A DNA stretch of 64,000 bases from Duganella guangzhouensis (lineage in GTDB: Bacteria > Pseudomonadota > Gammaproteobacteria > Burkholderiales > Burkholderiaceae_D), in assembly GCF_009674535.1 (NCBI RefSeq), contig NZ_WKJK01000004.1, forward strand, positions 310,001-374,000. Reading direction: 5' to 3'. Shown here one piece after another: positions 10,935-19,655 of this stretch. Each line of letters starts with the position of its first letter. Position 1 is the stretch's first letter. The notes beneath the pieces were generated by a model that was given only the letters and a program-made list of their open reading frames with translations, searched no databases and had not been told where the DNA came from. The position numbers and the translations under genes are program-made.

Positions 10935-12377
10935 ATGAAAACGCTACGTACCGAAGTCGCCGTCATCGGCGCAGGCACGGCCGGCATGACCGGCTATCGC
11001 GCCGCCAAGGCCGGCGGCAAGCAAACCTTGCTGATAGAGGGCAATGTCTACGGCACCACCTGCGCGCGGGTCGGCTGCATGCCCAGCAAGCTGCTGATTT
11101 CGGCGGCGGACGCGGCGCACATGCTGCATGCGGCGTCCGCTTTCGGCGTGCACGCGGGCGAGGTGCGCATCGACGGCAAGGCGGTGATGGCGCGCGTGCG
11201 CAGTGAACGCGACCGCTTTGTCGGCTTCGTGGTCGAGAGCGTGGATGGCTATCCGGCCGAAGACAAGCTGCACGGCCACGCCCGCTTCCTCAGCCCGACC
11301 CAGTTGCAGGTCGACGAGCACACGCTGGTGGAGGCCGAGCGCTTTGTGATCGCCACCGGCTCCACCCCCATCGTCCCGGACGAGTGGCGCGCCGCCGGGC
11401 CGCGCGTCATCACCAGCGACGCGGTGTTTGACTGGGATGATCTGCCGGAATCGGTGGCGGTGGCCGGCACCGGTGTGATCGGGCTGGAGCTGGGGCAGGC
11501 GCTGCACCGGTTGGGCGTGCGTGTGACCATCTTCGGCCGTGGCGGCAGCGTGGCGCAGCTGAGCGATCCGGAAGTGCTGGAAGTGGCGCGCCACACGCTG
11601 GCCGGCGAGCTGGACGTGCGCTTCAAGACCAAGGTGATCAAGGTCGAGCAGGATGGCGACGGCCTGGCCGTCACCAGCGAGAATGCCAACGGCGAGCAGC
11701 GCACCGAGCGCTTCGCCTACCTGCTGTCGGCGATTGGCCGGCGGCCCAATGTGCACAAGCTGGGGTTGGAAAACACCGGCCTGCAGCGCGACCATCACGG
11801 CATTCCTGTCTATGACAAGCAGACGATGCAATGCGGCGACAGCGCCATCTTCATCGCCGGCGATGCCAACGACGAGCGCCCGCAATTGCCGGAGGCGGCC
11901 GACCATGGCCGCATCGCCGGCGACAACGCGGCGCGCTATCCGGACGTGCGGCCAGGCCTGCGCCGCACGCCGCTGGCCATCACCTTCACCGAACCGCAGA
12001 TCGCCACGCTGGGCCTCAGTTATAACGAGCTGTGCGCGGCGCACGCCGGCCGCTTCGCGGTCGGCAAGGTGTCGTTCCATAATCAGGGCCGCAGCCGCGT
12101 GATGCTGCAGAACCAGGGCATGCTGCGCGTGTACGCCGAATATGCCACCGGCCGTTTTCTCGGCGCCGAGATGCTCGGCCCGCGCGCGGAAAACATTGGC
12201 CATTTGTTGTCCTGGGCAGTGCAGGCCGGGCTGACGGTGGAAGCCATGCTGGACATGCCGTTCTACCATCCGGTGGTGGAGGAAGGTGTGCGCACCGCGC
12301 TGCGCGATCTGGCGCATCACCTGCAGCATGAGCCGGCACATGATTGTCCTTGCGTCGATTGCACGCCCGCGCCCTGA
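10935..12377 (+). CDS. Dihydrolipoamide dehydrogenase-like flavoprotein disulfide reductase
   Basis: A 480-residue class I pyridine-nucleotide disulfide oxidoreductase. It has an FAD-binding GAGTAGM near residue 13, the redox pair C43/C48 in TTCARVGCMPSK, an NAD(P)-binding GTGVIGLELG, FIAGDAN, and the C-terminal dimer interface with the catalytic His in FYHPVVEEG. It oxidises a dithiol with NAD(P)+. It is not next to 2-oxoacid dehydrogenase genes, so it is probably a stand-alone Lpd-type paralogue rather than an E3 subunit. Unusually it ends in a short tail with Cys-x-Cys-x-x-Cys (DCPCVDCTPAP). It is divergent from the LysR gene. Confidence 0.88.
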   Translation: MKTLRTEVAVIGAGTAGMTGYRAAKAGGKQTLLIEGNVYGTTCARVGCMPSKLLISAADAAHMLHAASAFGVHAGEVRIDGKAVMARVRSERDRFVGFVVESVDGYPAEDKLHGHARFLSPTQLQVDEHTLVEAERFVIATGSTPIVPDEWRAAGPRVITSDAVFDWDDLPESVAVAGTGVIGLELGQALHRLGVRVTIFGRGGSVAQLSDPEVLEVARHTLAGELDVRFKTKVIKVEQDGDGLAVTSENANGEQRTERFAYLLSAIGRRPNVHKLGLENTGLQRDHHGIPVYDKQTMQCGDSAIFIAGDANDERPQLPEAADHGRIAGDNAARYPDVRPGLRRTPLAITFTEPQIATLGLSYNELCAAHAGRFAVGKVSFHNQGRSRVMLQNQGMLRVYAEYATGRFLGAEMLGPRAENIGHLLSWAVQAGLTVEAMLDMPFYHPVVEEGVRTALRDLAHHLQHEPAHDCPCVDCTPAP

Positions 12378-12467
12378 TTCTTATTGTTAAATCAAAGATA
12401 GAAAAAAGTCACACAGACGGGTGCGAAACCCCGTATGCTGCTGGATCGACAGATACTTTGTAGCGCA

Positions 12468-13601
12468 ATGAACATACGCAAAGTGACGCCAGCCGACTTG
12501 AAGCTAGGCATGTTGCTCCCATGGGATGTGTACGGGGAGAATGGCGCTTTGCTGGTGCGCAAAGGGCATATGATCGCCAGCGCCAACCAGATCGCCTATC
12601 TGGTCGAGCGTGGCGTGTTTGAGGATGGCGAGCCACCGCAACCAACGCAAGAACCGCCGTCGGTGCTGCGCAAGCTGAACGCCGCTTATCTGGAGTTGGA
12701 CACGCTGCTGCAGGCGGTGGCGCAAGGCGCCGCGCCGCCGGACTTCTGCCGCCGTCTGGATGACATCGCGCAGCTGGTGCACACGGCGGTCGACCTCAAC
12801 GTCGACATTGCCACCGCCAGCATTCTGCACAATCAGCGGCAGGCCCATTATGTGGCGCGCCACAGCGTCAACACGGCGCTGGTGGCGGTGCTGCTGGCGC
12901 GCGCGCGCCAGCGTTCGCGCAACGACGTCATGACCATCACGCTGGCGGCGCTGACCATGAACACCGGCATGCTGGAACACCACCGCCGCTGGCACGACAG
13001 CAGCACGCCGCTGGACCCGGCCGATGAAGCGCACAAGCGGGCGCACCCGCAACGCAGCGTGCAGCTGCTGCGCGCCGCCGGCGTCAACGACGAGGCGTGG
13101 CTCGACTGCGTGCTGCATCATCACGAAAACGAGGATGGCACCGGCTACCCGTTGGGCAAGGTGGGGGCGCAGATTCCGCTGCCGGCCAAGCTGGTGGCGC
13201 TGGCCGACCGCTATTGCGCGCGCGTGTCCGAGCGCGGCTACCGGCCGACGCTGACCGCCAACGCGGCGCTGCGCGACATGCTGCTGGAAGCGCGCACCAC
13301 GCTGGACACCAATCTGGTATCGCTGGTGATCCGCGAACTGGGCATCTATCCGATCGGCAGCTGGGTGCGCATGATTAACGGCGAGGTGGGCGTGGTGGCG
13401 CGGCGCGGTCTGCAATCGACCACGCCGCATGTGGAATCGGTGATCGGCCCGCGCGGCGCGCCGCTGGAAGTATTCCTGCAGCGCGATACCCGCCACGAAC
13501 TGCACGCCATCCGCGACGTGCTGAGCAACGCCCAGGTGGCGGCGTTGCAGGCGTCGCCGCTGCGCATGGCGCAGGTGTGGGGCCGCGCCGCCGTGGCGTA
13601 G
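12468..13601 (+). CDS. Degenerate HD-GYP domain protein
   Basis: A 377-residue protein. The N-terminal domain (VTPADLKLGMLLPWDVYG) resembles the DUF3391-type region that precedes HD-GYP c-di-GMP phosphodiesterases. The C-terminal domain keeps the GYP half (HHHENEDGTGYP, then PAKLVALADRY), but the HD metal-binding motif expected after the first helices is replaced by LAALTMNTGMLE. The protein may bind c-di-GMP or partners without hydrolysing it. ATG at 12468 (MNIRKVTP) is preferred; an in-frame ATG at 12435 adds 11 residues. No obvious operon partner. Confidence 0.8.
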   Translation: MNIRKVTPADLKLGMLLPWDVYGENGALLVRKGHMIASANQIAYLVERGVFEDGEPPQPTQEPPSVLRKLNAAYLELDTLLQAVAQGAAPPDFCRRLDDIAQLVHTAVDLNVDIATASILHNQRQAHYVARHSVNTALVAVLLARARQRSRNDVMTITLAALTMNTGMLEHHRRWHDSSTPLDPADEAHKRAHPQRSVQLLRAAGVNDEAWLDCVLHHHENEDGTGYPLGKVGAQIPLPAKLVALADRYCARVSERGYRPTLTANAALRDMLLEARTTLDTNLVSLVIRELGIYPIGSWVRMINGEVGVVARRGLQSTTPHVESVIGPRGAPLEVFLQRDTRHELHAIRDVLSNAQVAALQASPLRMAQVWGRAAVA

Positions 13602-13619
13602 TTGTGGCTTAGTTGCGGC

Positions 13620-14102
13620 TTAGTTCAGCAGCGCGTCCAGCCGGCCTTCGCGCGCCAGCTCGCGCAGCATGCCGATGGTGTCGATGTCCGACTCGACGTA
13701 GGCCGAGCGGCGGAATTCATCGTACATGGCGTTGGCTTCGTCGGTGGCGGCGTCGTGGCTGTCCTCGTACTGGAAGCGCACGAACAGCGTGTCCTCGGTC
13801 GGCTGCTCGATGGTCATGGTCAGGCTGGATTCGGCGATGTCCTGCTGCGCCGCCACCTTGTAGCGCACGCTGCGCATCGGTTCCAGCTCGACCCGGTCTT
13901 CCACCACCAGCTCGCCGTAGCGCAGACGGCGGCGGAAGCCGCTGGCGCTGCGTTCATCGATCTGGCTTTCGTCCAGGTGCGGCACGAACAGCTTGGGCGA
14001 TTCGGCGCGCAGCACCAGGCCGCGCCATACTTGCTCGACGCTGAGGGCGTCGATCAGCGGGTTGAGTGGGTCGTTGACTTCGATTAAATGTTCAAATTTC
14101 AT
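13620..14102 (-). CDS. DUF1857 / AtaL-like SRPBCC protein
   Basis: A 160-residue single-domain protein starting MKFEHLIEVNDP. It has the pattern of the DUF1857 (AtaL-like) branch of the SRPBCC/START fold: VNDP near the start, VEQVWRGLVLRAESP, RRLRYGELVVEDRVEL and VRFQYED. The fold makes a hydrophobic ligand cavity; the ligand is unknown. The start at 14102 is chosen because the family begins at this methionine; the upstream open frame is not supported. It converges on the HD-GYP gene (18 bp apart) and diverges from rep. Confidence 0.8.
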   Translation of the reverse strand: MKFEHLIEVNDPLNPLIDALSVEQVWRGLVLRAESPKLFVPHLDESQIDERSASGFRRRLRYGELVVEDRVELEPMRSVRYKVAAQQDIAESSLTMTIEQPTEDTLFVRFQYEDSHDAATDEANAMYDEFRRSAYVESDIDTIGMLRELAREGRLDALLN

Positions 14103-14221
14103 GATTGCAACCAAGATAGGGTTAGGCGTGGCGCCTGTGTCCCCGCATGGTAACGCAAATGTCACCAACGCTTCATGCGGCAGGTCAGTCGCGGCCACGG
14201 CGACTGATACAATGTGGGGCT

Positions 14222-16300
14222 ATGTCCACCAAAGTTCCAGTCTTCGGCCTTAACTTGCCTCAGAGCCAGGCAGTTACCTATCTCGATGGTCCATGCCTCG
14301 TGCTGGCCGGCGCCGGCTCGGGCAAAACGCGCGTGATTACGCAGAAAATCGCCCACCTGATCGAGGACCGCGGCTACGAGCCGCGCACCATCGCCGCGCT
14401 GACCTTCACCAACAAAGCGGCGCTGGAGATGCAGGAGCGGATCGCCAAGCTGCTGAAACAGCCGAAACAGGCCAAACAACTGACGGTGTCGACCTTCCAC
14501 TCGCTGGGAGTGAAGATTTTGCGCCAGGAGTGCAAGGAGCTGGGCCTGAAAGACCGCTTTTCCATCATGGACAGCGACGATTGCGGCTCGCTGATCCAGG
14601 ACATGGCGATCACCACCGACAAGCAGGTGGTGCGCCGCATCCAGACCGACATCTCGCTGTGGAAGAATGGCCTGGTGGACCCGGTCAAGGCGCTGAATCT
14701 GGCCAAGGACGAGGACGAGGCACAATCGGCGCGCGTTTACGCCAGCTATGTGGCCACGCTGTCGGCCTACCAGGCAGTGGATTTCGACGACCTGATCCGC
14801 TTGCCGGTGGAACTGTTCCGCAACCACGAGCACGTGCGCGACAAGTGGCAGCGCCGGCTGCGCTATCTGCTGATGGACGAGTACCAGGACACCAACACTT
14901 GCCAGTACGAGCTGGTCAAGCTGATGGTGACCGGCGTCGGCAAAAAGCCGATGTTCACCGCCGTGGGCGACGACGACCAGGCGATCTACGCCTGGCGCGG
15001 CGCCTCGGTGGAAAACCTGAAGACGCTGCAGACCGACTTCCCCGATCTGGAAGTGATCAAGCTGGAGCAGAACTACCGCTCTACCACCCGCATCCTGCAG
15101 GCGGCCAACGCGGTGATCGGCAACAATCCCAAGCTGTTCGAGAAATCGCTGTGGTCGGAGCACGGGCTGGGCGAGCCGATTCAGGTGCTGTCGATGCCGA
15201 CCGACGATGCCGAGGCCGACCAGATAGCGATCATGATTTCGTCCGAGCACTTCCAGCGCAAGAACAAGTGGTCGGACTTTGCGATTCTGTATCGCGGCAA
15301 CCACCAGGCACGGGTGATCGAGCAGGCGCTGCGCAAGGAGCGCATCCCGTACACGATTTCCGGCGGCCAGTCGTTCTTCGACAAGGCGGAGATCAAGGAC
15401 ATCATCAGCTATCTGCGGCTGCTGGCGAATACCGACGACGATCCGGCCTTCATCCGTGCCGTGACCACGCCGCGGCGTGGTGTCGGCCAGTCGACGCTGG
15501 AAACGCTGGGCACTTTCTCGGCGCAGTGGAATTGCTCGCTGTTCGAGGCGGTGTTCAAGGGTGGCATCGAAGCGCTGCTGCCGGACCGTCAGCTGAATCC
15601 GCTGCGCGACTTCTGCAACTTCATCAACAACCTGGAATCGCGCGCCAGCCGTCCTGGCCCGTCGGGCAGCGGCGACAACGCGGCGCAGGTGCTGGATGAC
15701 ATGCTGGAAGCGATCAATTATGAAAACTTTTTATACGATATGTTCGACGAGCGCGCGGCCCAGAGCAAGTGGCAGAACGTGCTGGAATTCGTCAACTGGC
15801 TGAAGGATCGCGGCCGTGGCGGCAAGGACCGCGATGGCGAAGAGAAGAACGTGCTGGAGCTGACCCAGATGGTGGCGCTGATGTCGATGCTGGAAGGCCA
15901 GGACGAAGACCCGGACGCGGTGCGCATGTCGACCCTGCACGCGTCGAAAGGGCTGGAATATCCGCACGTCTACCTGGTGGGCTGCGAGGAAGGCATCCTG
16001 CCGCACAAGGGCGATGCCGACGCGCCGGCCGAATCGATCGCGGCGCGGGTGCAGGAAGAACGGCGCCTGATGTATGTCGGCATCACACGTGCGCAGCGCA
16101 CGCTGCACATCACCTGGTGCAAGAAACGCAAGCGCGCGGGCGAGCAGGTGCACTGCGATCCGTCGCGCTTTATCAAGGAAATGAAGCTGGACGAGGGCAC
16201 GGCGGTGCCGATGGAATCCGAAAAGCTGACGCCCAAGGAACGCCTGGCGCGCATGAAGGAATTGCTGACCACGCCCAAGCCCGACAAGGAACAACCATGA
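14222..16300 (+). CDS. rep: ATP-dependent DNA helicase Rep
   Basis: A 692-residue superfamily 1A 3'-5' helicase, close in length to E. coli Rep (673). It begins with the Q-motif (LNLPQSQAVTYLDGPCLVLAG) and Walker A AGAGSGKT near residue 30. It then has TFTNKAALEM, DEYQDTN near 219, GDDDQAIYAWRGA, EQNYRST, LHASKGLEYP near 573 and the VQEERRLMYVGITRA motif. Rep removes proteins ahead of the replication fork and helps restart. The ATG at 14222 gives the usual Rep N terminus; the upstream GTG/ATG frame is less likely. Its TGA overlaps the slyX ATG. Confidence 0.93.
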   Translation: MSTKVPVFGLNLPQSQAVTYLDGPCLVLAGAGSGKTRVITQKIAHLIEDRGYEPRTIAALTFTNKAALEMQERIAKLLKQPKQAKQLTVSTFHSLGVKILRQECKELGLKDRFSIMDSDDCGSLIQDMAITTDKQVVRRIQTDISLWKNGLVDPVKALNLAKDEDEAQSARVYASYVATLSAYQAVDFDDLIRLPVELFRNHEHVRDKWQRRLRYLLMDEYQDTNTCQYELVKLMVTGVGKKPMFTAVGDDDQAIYAWRGASVENLKTLQTDFPDLEVIKLEQNYRSTTRILQAANAVIGNNPKLFEKSLWSEHGLGEPIQVLSMPTDDAEADQIAIMISSEHFQRKNKWSDFAILYRGNHQARVIEQALRKERIPYTISGGQSFFDKAEIKDIISYLRLLANTDDDPAFIRAVTTPRRGVGQSTLETLGTFSAQWNCSLFEAVFKGGIEALLPDRQLNPLRDFCNFINNLESRASRPGPSGSGDNAAQVLDDMLEAINYENFLYDMFDERAAQSKWQNVLEFVNWLKDRGRGGKDRDGEEKNVLELTQMVALMSMLEGQDEDPDAVRMSTLHASKGLEYPHVYLVGCEEGILPHKGDADAPAESIAARVQEERRLMYVGITRAQRTLHITWCKKRKRAGEQVHCDPSRFIKEMKLDEGTAVPMESEKLTPKERLARMKELLTTPKPDKEQP

Positions 16301-16506
16301 ACACCGAAGACCGTTTTATCAACATTGAAATCAAGCTGGCGTATGCCGAAGACATGGTCGATTCGTTGAACCAGCGCATCCACGAGCAGCAGCAACAGAT
16401 CGACAAGCTGGAGCAACTGTGCGCGTCACTGGCCCAGCACGTGCGCAATCTGGCGCAAAACAACGGCGGCGGCCAGCTCCCCCACGAACGGCCGCCGCAT
16501 TATTGA
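16297..16506 (+). CDS. slyX: SlyX family protein
   Basis: A 69-residue protein beginning MNTEDRFINIEIKLAYAEDM, continuing as a heptad-like coiled coil rich in Gln, Leu and Ile, and ending in a Pro/His tail (PHERPPHY). This is the SlyX pattern (length, coiled coil, HxRPPHY end). Its molecular role is not known. It overlaps the rep stop by ATGA and is the last gene of that transcription unit. Confidence 0.85.
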   Translation: MNTEDRFINIEIKLAYAEDMVDSLNQRIHEQQQQIDKLEQLCASLAQHVRNLAQNNGGGQLPHERPPHY

Positions 16507-16543
16507 TCTCCTGATTCAGCGCAAGCGAGTGGTGATTGCGATC

Positions 16544-16568
16544 CGGTAGGTTGAGGTTTAACCTACCG
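16544..16568 (+). promoter_or_regulatory. Inverted repeat upstream of higBA, candidate HigA operator
   Basis: Perfect inverted repeat CGGTAGGTT (16544-16552) and AACCTACCG (16560-16568) with a 7-nt spacer, 10 bp before the higB GTG. No T-run follows, so it is a poor terminator. HigA antitoxins usually bind palindromes at this position to repress their own operon. Confidence 0.5.
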
Positions 16569-16578
16569 AGACTGTGTT

Positions 16579-16857
16579 GTGATTACCTCATTCAAGCACA
16601 AAGGGCTATACCGGTTTTACGCATTGGGCGATCAGAGCGGCATACCCGCTGCGTTCGCCGCACGAATCACGCGCATGCTGGATCGGTTGAATAGTTGCGT
16701 TCAGCCAGATGATATGGACCTGCCGGGCTATAAGTTCCATCAGTTAAAGGGGAATCGCCAGGGAGTTTACAGTGTTCAGGTCTCAGGAAATTGGCGTCTC
16801 ACCTTTAGCTTTTCCAACGGCGATGCGCATAATGTCAGGTTGGAGGATTATCATTGA
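16579..16857 (+). CDS. higB: HigB-type RelE/ParE superfamily mRNA interferase toxin
   Basis: A 92-residue basic protein that matches the HigB plasmid-killer family along its length: ITSFKHKGLYRFYALGDQSG, then MDLPGYKFHQLKGNRQGVYS and VSGNWRLTFSF, ending NVRLEDYH. HigB toxins cut mRNA in the ribosome. It starts with GTG at 16579. The gene is visibly less GC-rich than its neighbours, as expected for a mobile addiction module. Its TGA overlaps the higA ATG by one base. Confidence 0.9.
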   Translation: MITSFKHKGLYRFYALGDQSGIPAAFAARITRMLDRLNSCVQPDDMDLPGYKFHQLKGNRQGVYSVQVSGNWRLTFSFSNGDAHNVRLEDYH

Positions 16858-17114
16858 TGAACGCATTGCGTAACCCTGAAAGTCGCCCAACACATCCTGG
16901 CGCCATTCTGCGTGAGGATGTGTTGCCTGCCCTGAAAATATCGCTTGCGGAGTTCGCTCAGCGGCTCGGTATCAGCCAGCGGAGCCTGCACGAGCTGCTG
17001 CAGGAGCAGCGTCCGCTTTCAGCCGAGATGGCGACCCATCTCGCCTCTTTTCTCAAGACTTCTCCTGAAAGTTGGCTGCGGATGCAGCGGGATTTCGACA
17101 ACTGGATCGCTTAA
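16857..17114 (+). CDS. higA: HigA-type XRE antitoxin
   Basis: An 85-residue protein of the HigA/VapI branch: RPTHPGAILREDVLPAL lead, helix-turn-helix LAEFAQRLGISQRSLHELLQ, and the end SWLRMQRDFDNW. It neutralises HigB and represses the operon. ATG at 16857 lies in TGATG with the toxin stop, so translation is coupled. The 3' end overlaps the convergent UPF0303 gene by 4 bp. Confidence 0.9.
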   Translation: MNALRNPESRPTHPGAILREDVLPALKISLAEFAQRLGISQRSLHELLQEQRPLSAEMATHLASFLKTSPESWLRMQRDFDNWIA

Positions 17115-17578
17115 ACCAGCACGGCGCGCAGGGCTTCGACGGCCAGCGCGTGGTCCTCTGCCTGGCGCAGGCCGGAGACGGTGACGGTGCCGACGATGCC
17201 GGTGCCCTTCAGCGTGATCGGAAAGGCGCCGCCGTGGGCCGCATGGTCTTTCGGCTCCAGATACTTGATGTCCTCGAACACCACGCCACGGTGCTTGTGG
17301 TCGATGCCGACGTAGAACGAGCTGCGGCCAAAGCGCGCCACCACATTGTTCTTGCGCCGTATCCAGTCGGCCTGGTCGGCCGAGGTGCCCTGCATCGCGT
17401 GGTGGAACAATACCTTGCCGTTGATGGTGATGTTGACGGTGATGCTTTTGTCCCTGCCCTTGGCCAGCTCGATAATCTTCAAACCCAGCGCCAGCGCGGT
17501 GTCGCTGCTGAAGGCGGTGAATTGTAATTCGTGTTCCTGTTGCGTCAGCGTGTCCAGCAATTCCGCGTAATTTTCCAT
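17111..17578 (-). CDS. UPF0303 / haem-degrading (GlcG/HbpS-fold) family protein
   Basis: A 155-residue protein with the features of UPF0303: LGLKIIELAKGRDKSITVNI, GKVLFHHAMQGTSADQADWIRRKNNVVARF, then AHGGAFPI and GTGIVGTVTVSGL with a conserved acidic/His end. The fold is shared with GlcG and the haem-binding HbpS, but the biochemical role of this branch is uncertain. ATG at 17578. Confidence 0.82.
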   Translation of the reverse strand: MENYAELLDTLTQQEHELQFTAFSSDTALALGLKIIELAKGRDKSITVNITINGKVLFHHAMQGTSADQADWIRRKNNVVARFGRSSFYVGIDHKHRGVVFEDIKYLEPKDHAAHGGAFPITLKGTGIVGTVTVSGLRQAEDHALAVEALRAVLV

Positions 17579-17669
17579 GCTCTTTCCTGTGGTTGGTCGG
17601 GATATATCCAGAGTGTAGCCTAGCGCGGCTTGTTATACTGCTCCTCTTGTCCGCCAGGAATTCCACCTC

Positions 17670-18848
17670 ATGCATCTCGATGTTGCCTCTTTGCTCATAG
17701 CCGTCACGCTGACCCTGCTGACCGCAGCCGCCACGCTGCTGGCCGTGATGGGCAAGGTGGACCTGCCGGCGCGGCGGGCCCAGACCGGCATCGTGCTGCA
17801 GGCGCTGGGCTGGGTACTGCTGATGACGTCGGGACTGGTGGTGCCCGGCGCGCTGGCCGACCGCGTGCTGTCGACGCTGTCGATGGCCAGCATCGCCGCC
17901 GGTCTGGGCTGCAGCGCGGTCGCCTTCGACCTGTGGTGCGGGCGGCCGCCGGCGGCGCGCATGCCAGCGTTGCTGGCGGTGGTGATGACGCTGGGCTACA
18001 GCATCGGCTTTGGCGATTATGCGTTCCGCGTCGGCTGGGCCAACGGCCTGCTGAGCGTGCAGCTGGCGCTGGTGGTCATCGCGCTGTGCCGGCCGATGCC
18101 GCACCCGGTCGGCCGCTGGCGCTGGCTGCTGGTGACCTCGCTGCTGGTGCAGACGGCTGTGACCGCGTCGCGCGGCGTGCTGGGCGCCTTCTTTACCGAG
18201 CTGTTCCCCAATTTCTTCGCGCCGCATCCGGCCAATGAACTGTTTGCGCTGGCCACCATCGTGACGGTGGTGATGGGGCTGGTCGGCATCCTGCTGGCGC
18301 ACCGCGAGGAAGTGGCGCGCGAGCTGGAGCGGCTGGCCCACACCGACGGCATCACCGGCGTGCTGAACCGCCGCGCCTGGATGACCCATGCCGAGCTGCT
18401 GGCCGCCGACGCCCATCGCCAGGACAAGCCGCTGTGCCTGCTGTTGCTGGATCTGGACCACTTCAAGCAAATCAACGACACCTACGGCCACGAGACCGGC
18501 GACCGCGCACTCAAGCTGTTTGCCGACGGCATGCAGGCGGTGGGGCTGGAACACAATCTGGTGTGCCGCTACGGCGGCGAGGAATTCTGCGTGCTCAAAC
18601 ACGATGTCGGGCTGGCGGCGATGCGCGCCTACGATCAGCGCCTGCGCGCCTGGCTGGCCGAGGCCGGGCCGCGCCAGCTCGGCGTCTCGCTGGGCTACAG
18701 CGGCGGCATCGCGCTGCTGCTGGACGGCGCCGACACCGTGGACGCCATGCTGCGCCGCGCCGACGCGTTGCTGTACAGCGCCAAGATGCTGGGGCGGAAT
18801 CGCACGCTGGATGAGGAAACGCTGGCTGTGGGTGTCGAAATCAAGTAA
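17670..18848 (+). CDS. Membrane diguanylate cyclase (GGDEF domain)
   Basis: A 392-residue protein with about six transmembrane helices in residues 1-215 and a C-terminal GGDEF domain. The domain has LAHTDGITGVLNRRAW, LLLLDLDHFKQINDTYGHETGDRAL and the active site GGEEF at residues 302-306. It should make c-di-GMP from two GTP. The inhibitory RxxD site five residues before the active site is absent (LEHN there), so product inhibition at that site is unlikely. The N-terminal membrane sensor is of no family I recognise. It is divergent from the UPF0303 gene. Confidence 0.88.
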   Translation: MHLDVASLLIAVTLTLLTAAATLLAVMGKVDLPARRAQTGIVLQALGWVLLMTSGLVVPGALADRVLSTLSMASIAAGLGCSAVAFDLWCGRPPAARMPALLAVVMTLGYSIGFGDYAFRVGWANGLLSVQLALVVIALCRPMPHPVGRWRWLLVTSLLVQTAVTASRGVLGAFFTELFPNFFAPHPANELFALATIVTVVMGLVGILLAHREEVARELERLAHTDGITGVLNRRAWMTHAELLAADAHRQDKPLCLLLLDLDHFKQINDTYGHETGDRALKLFADGMQAVGLEHNLVCRYGGEEFCVLKHDVGLAAMRAYDQRLRAWLAEAGPRQLGVSLGYSGGIALLLDGADTVDAMLRRADALLYSAKMLGRNRTLDEETLAVGVEIK

Positions 18849-18900
18849 GGTCATTCGTCGTGGGAATGAGGGCTGTCCTCTACTATCTGGAGAATCGATC

Positions 18901-19350
18901 ATGACGACCAATACCGTACAGTTGCACCGTGTGTTGAAATCCAAGGCGGAGCGGGTGTACCGTGCCTTCCTCGATCCGGACGCGATGGCCAAATGGTTGC
19001 CGCCGTTCGGCTTTACCGCCAAGGTGTACGAGCTGGATGCGCGGGTGGGCGGCAAGTACCGCATGTCCTTCACCAACTTTACTACCGGCGGTTCGCACTC
19101 GTTTGGCGGCGAATACCTGGAGCTGGTGCCGGGTGAGAAACTGCGCTACACCGCCCAGTTCGACGATCCCAATCTGCCGGGCCAGATGCAAACCACTGTC
19201 ACCCTGCGCGACGTGTTCTGCGGCGTCGAGCTGCAGGTGGTACAGGAAGGCATCCCCGCCGTGATTCCGGCCGAAGCCTGCTATCTGGGCTGGCAGGAAT
19301 CGCTGGTCCTGCTGGCCCAACTGGTCGAGCCGGAGATCCGCGAGGAGTGA
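18901..19350 (+). CDS. AHSA1-type SRPBCC domain protein
   Basis: A 149-residue protein with the Aha1-C/SRPBCC pattern: VLKSKAERVYRAFLDPDAMAKWLPP, then VGGKYRMSFTNF, FGGEYLELVPGEKLRYTAQF, and the C-terminal helix GWQESLVLLAQLVE. The fold binds small hydrophobic ligands; partner unknown. It starts with the ATG at 18901 after a weak purine-rich site and follows the cyclase by 52 bp, without clear functional linkage. Confidence 0.85.
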   Translation: MTTNTVQLHRVLKSKAERVYRAFLDPDAMAKWLPPFGFTAKVYELDARVGGKYRMSFTNFTTGGSHSFGGEYLELVPGEKLRYTAQFDDPNLPGQMQTTVTLRDVFCGVELQVVQEGIPAVIPAEACYLGWQESLVLLAQLVEPEIREE

Positions 19351-19419
19351 CGTAAGTCATAGCAAATCCACCTTTCGGCGTTATAGTCGCAAGACCGACC
19401 GGAAGGAATGGAGGGCACC

Positions 19420-19653
19420 ATGAAAACCGTTACCCTGGCAGAAGCCCAGGCCCAACTGAGCAGTTTGATCGAACAAGTGGAGGCGGGGGAAGAGATTGTC
19501 ATTATTAAAGACGGTCTGCCAATCGCGCGCATCGTCTTGAACCCGGCTTCGTCTCAACAACTCCCCAGTCTTGTCGAGTTCCGGGCAAAGCAGCCGTGGC
19601 AGAGCGAGTCTGCGGGCGATTTTATACGTCGTTTGCGCGATATGGATCGCTAG
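19420..19653 (+). CDS. Phd/YefM-family antitoxin
   Basis: A 77-residue protein starting MKTVTLAEAQAQLSSLIEQV, with IVIIKDGLPIARIVL, which is the DNA-binding Phd/YefM N-terminal fold. The C-terminal part (FRAKQPWQSESAGDFIRRLR) should wrap the toxin. The ATG at 19420 has GGAGGG at good spacing; an ATG at 19408 adds four residues. It is 2 bp before the PIN toxin gene, the standard antitoxin-first order. Base composition is lower in GC than the flanks. Confidence 0.88.
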   Translation: MKTVTLAEAQAQLSSLIEQVEAGEEIVIIKDGLPIARIVLNPASSQQLPSLVEFRAKQPWQSESAGDFIRRLRDMDR

Positions 19654-19655
19654 TG

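Noticed and set aside
17019..19076. 685-residue minus-strand frame over the cyclase and AHSA1 genes
   Set aside because: Overlaps well-supported genes and has a low-complexity His/Gln composition typical of antisense frames.
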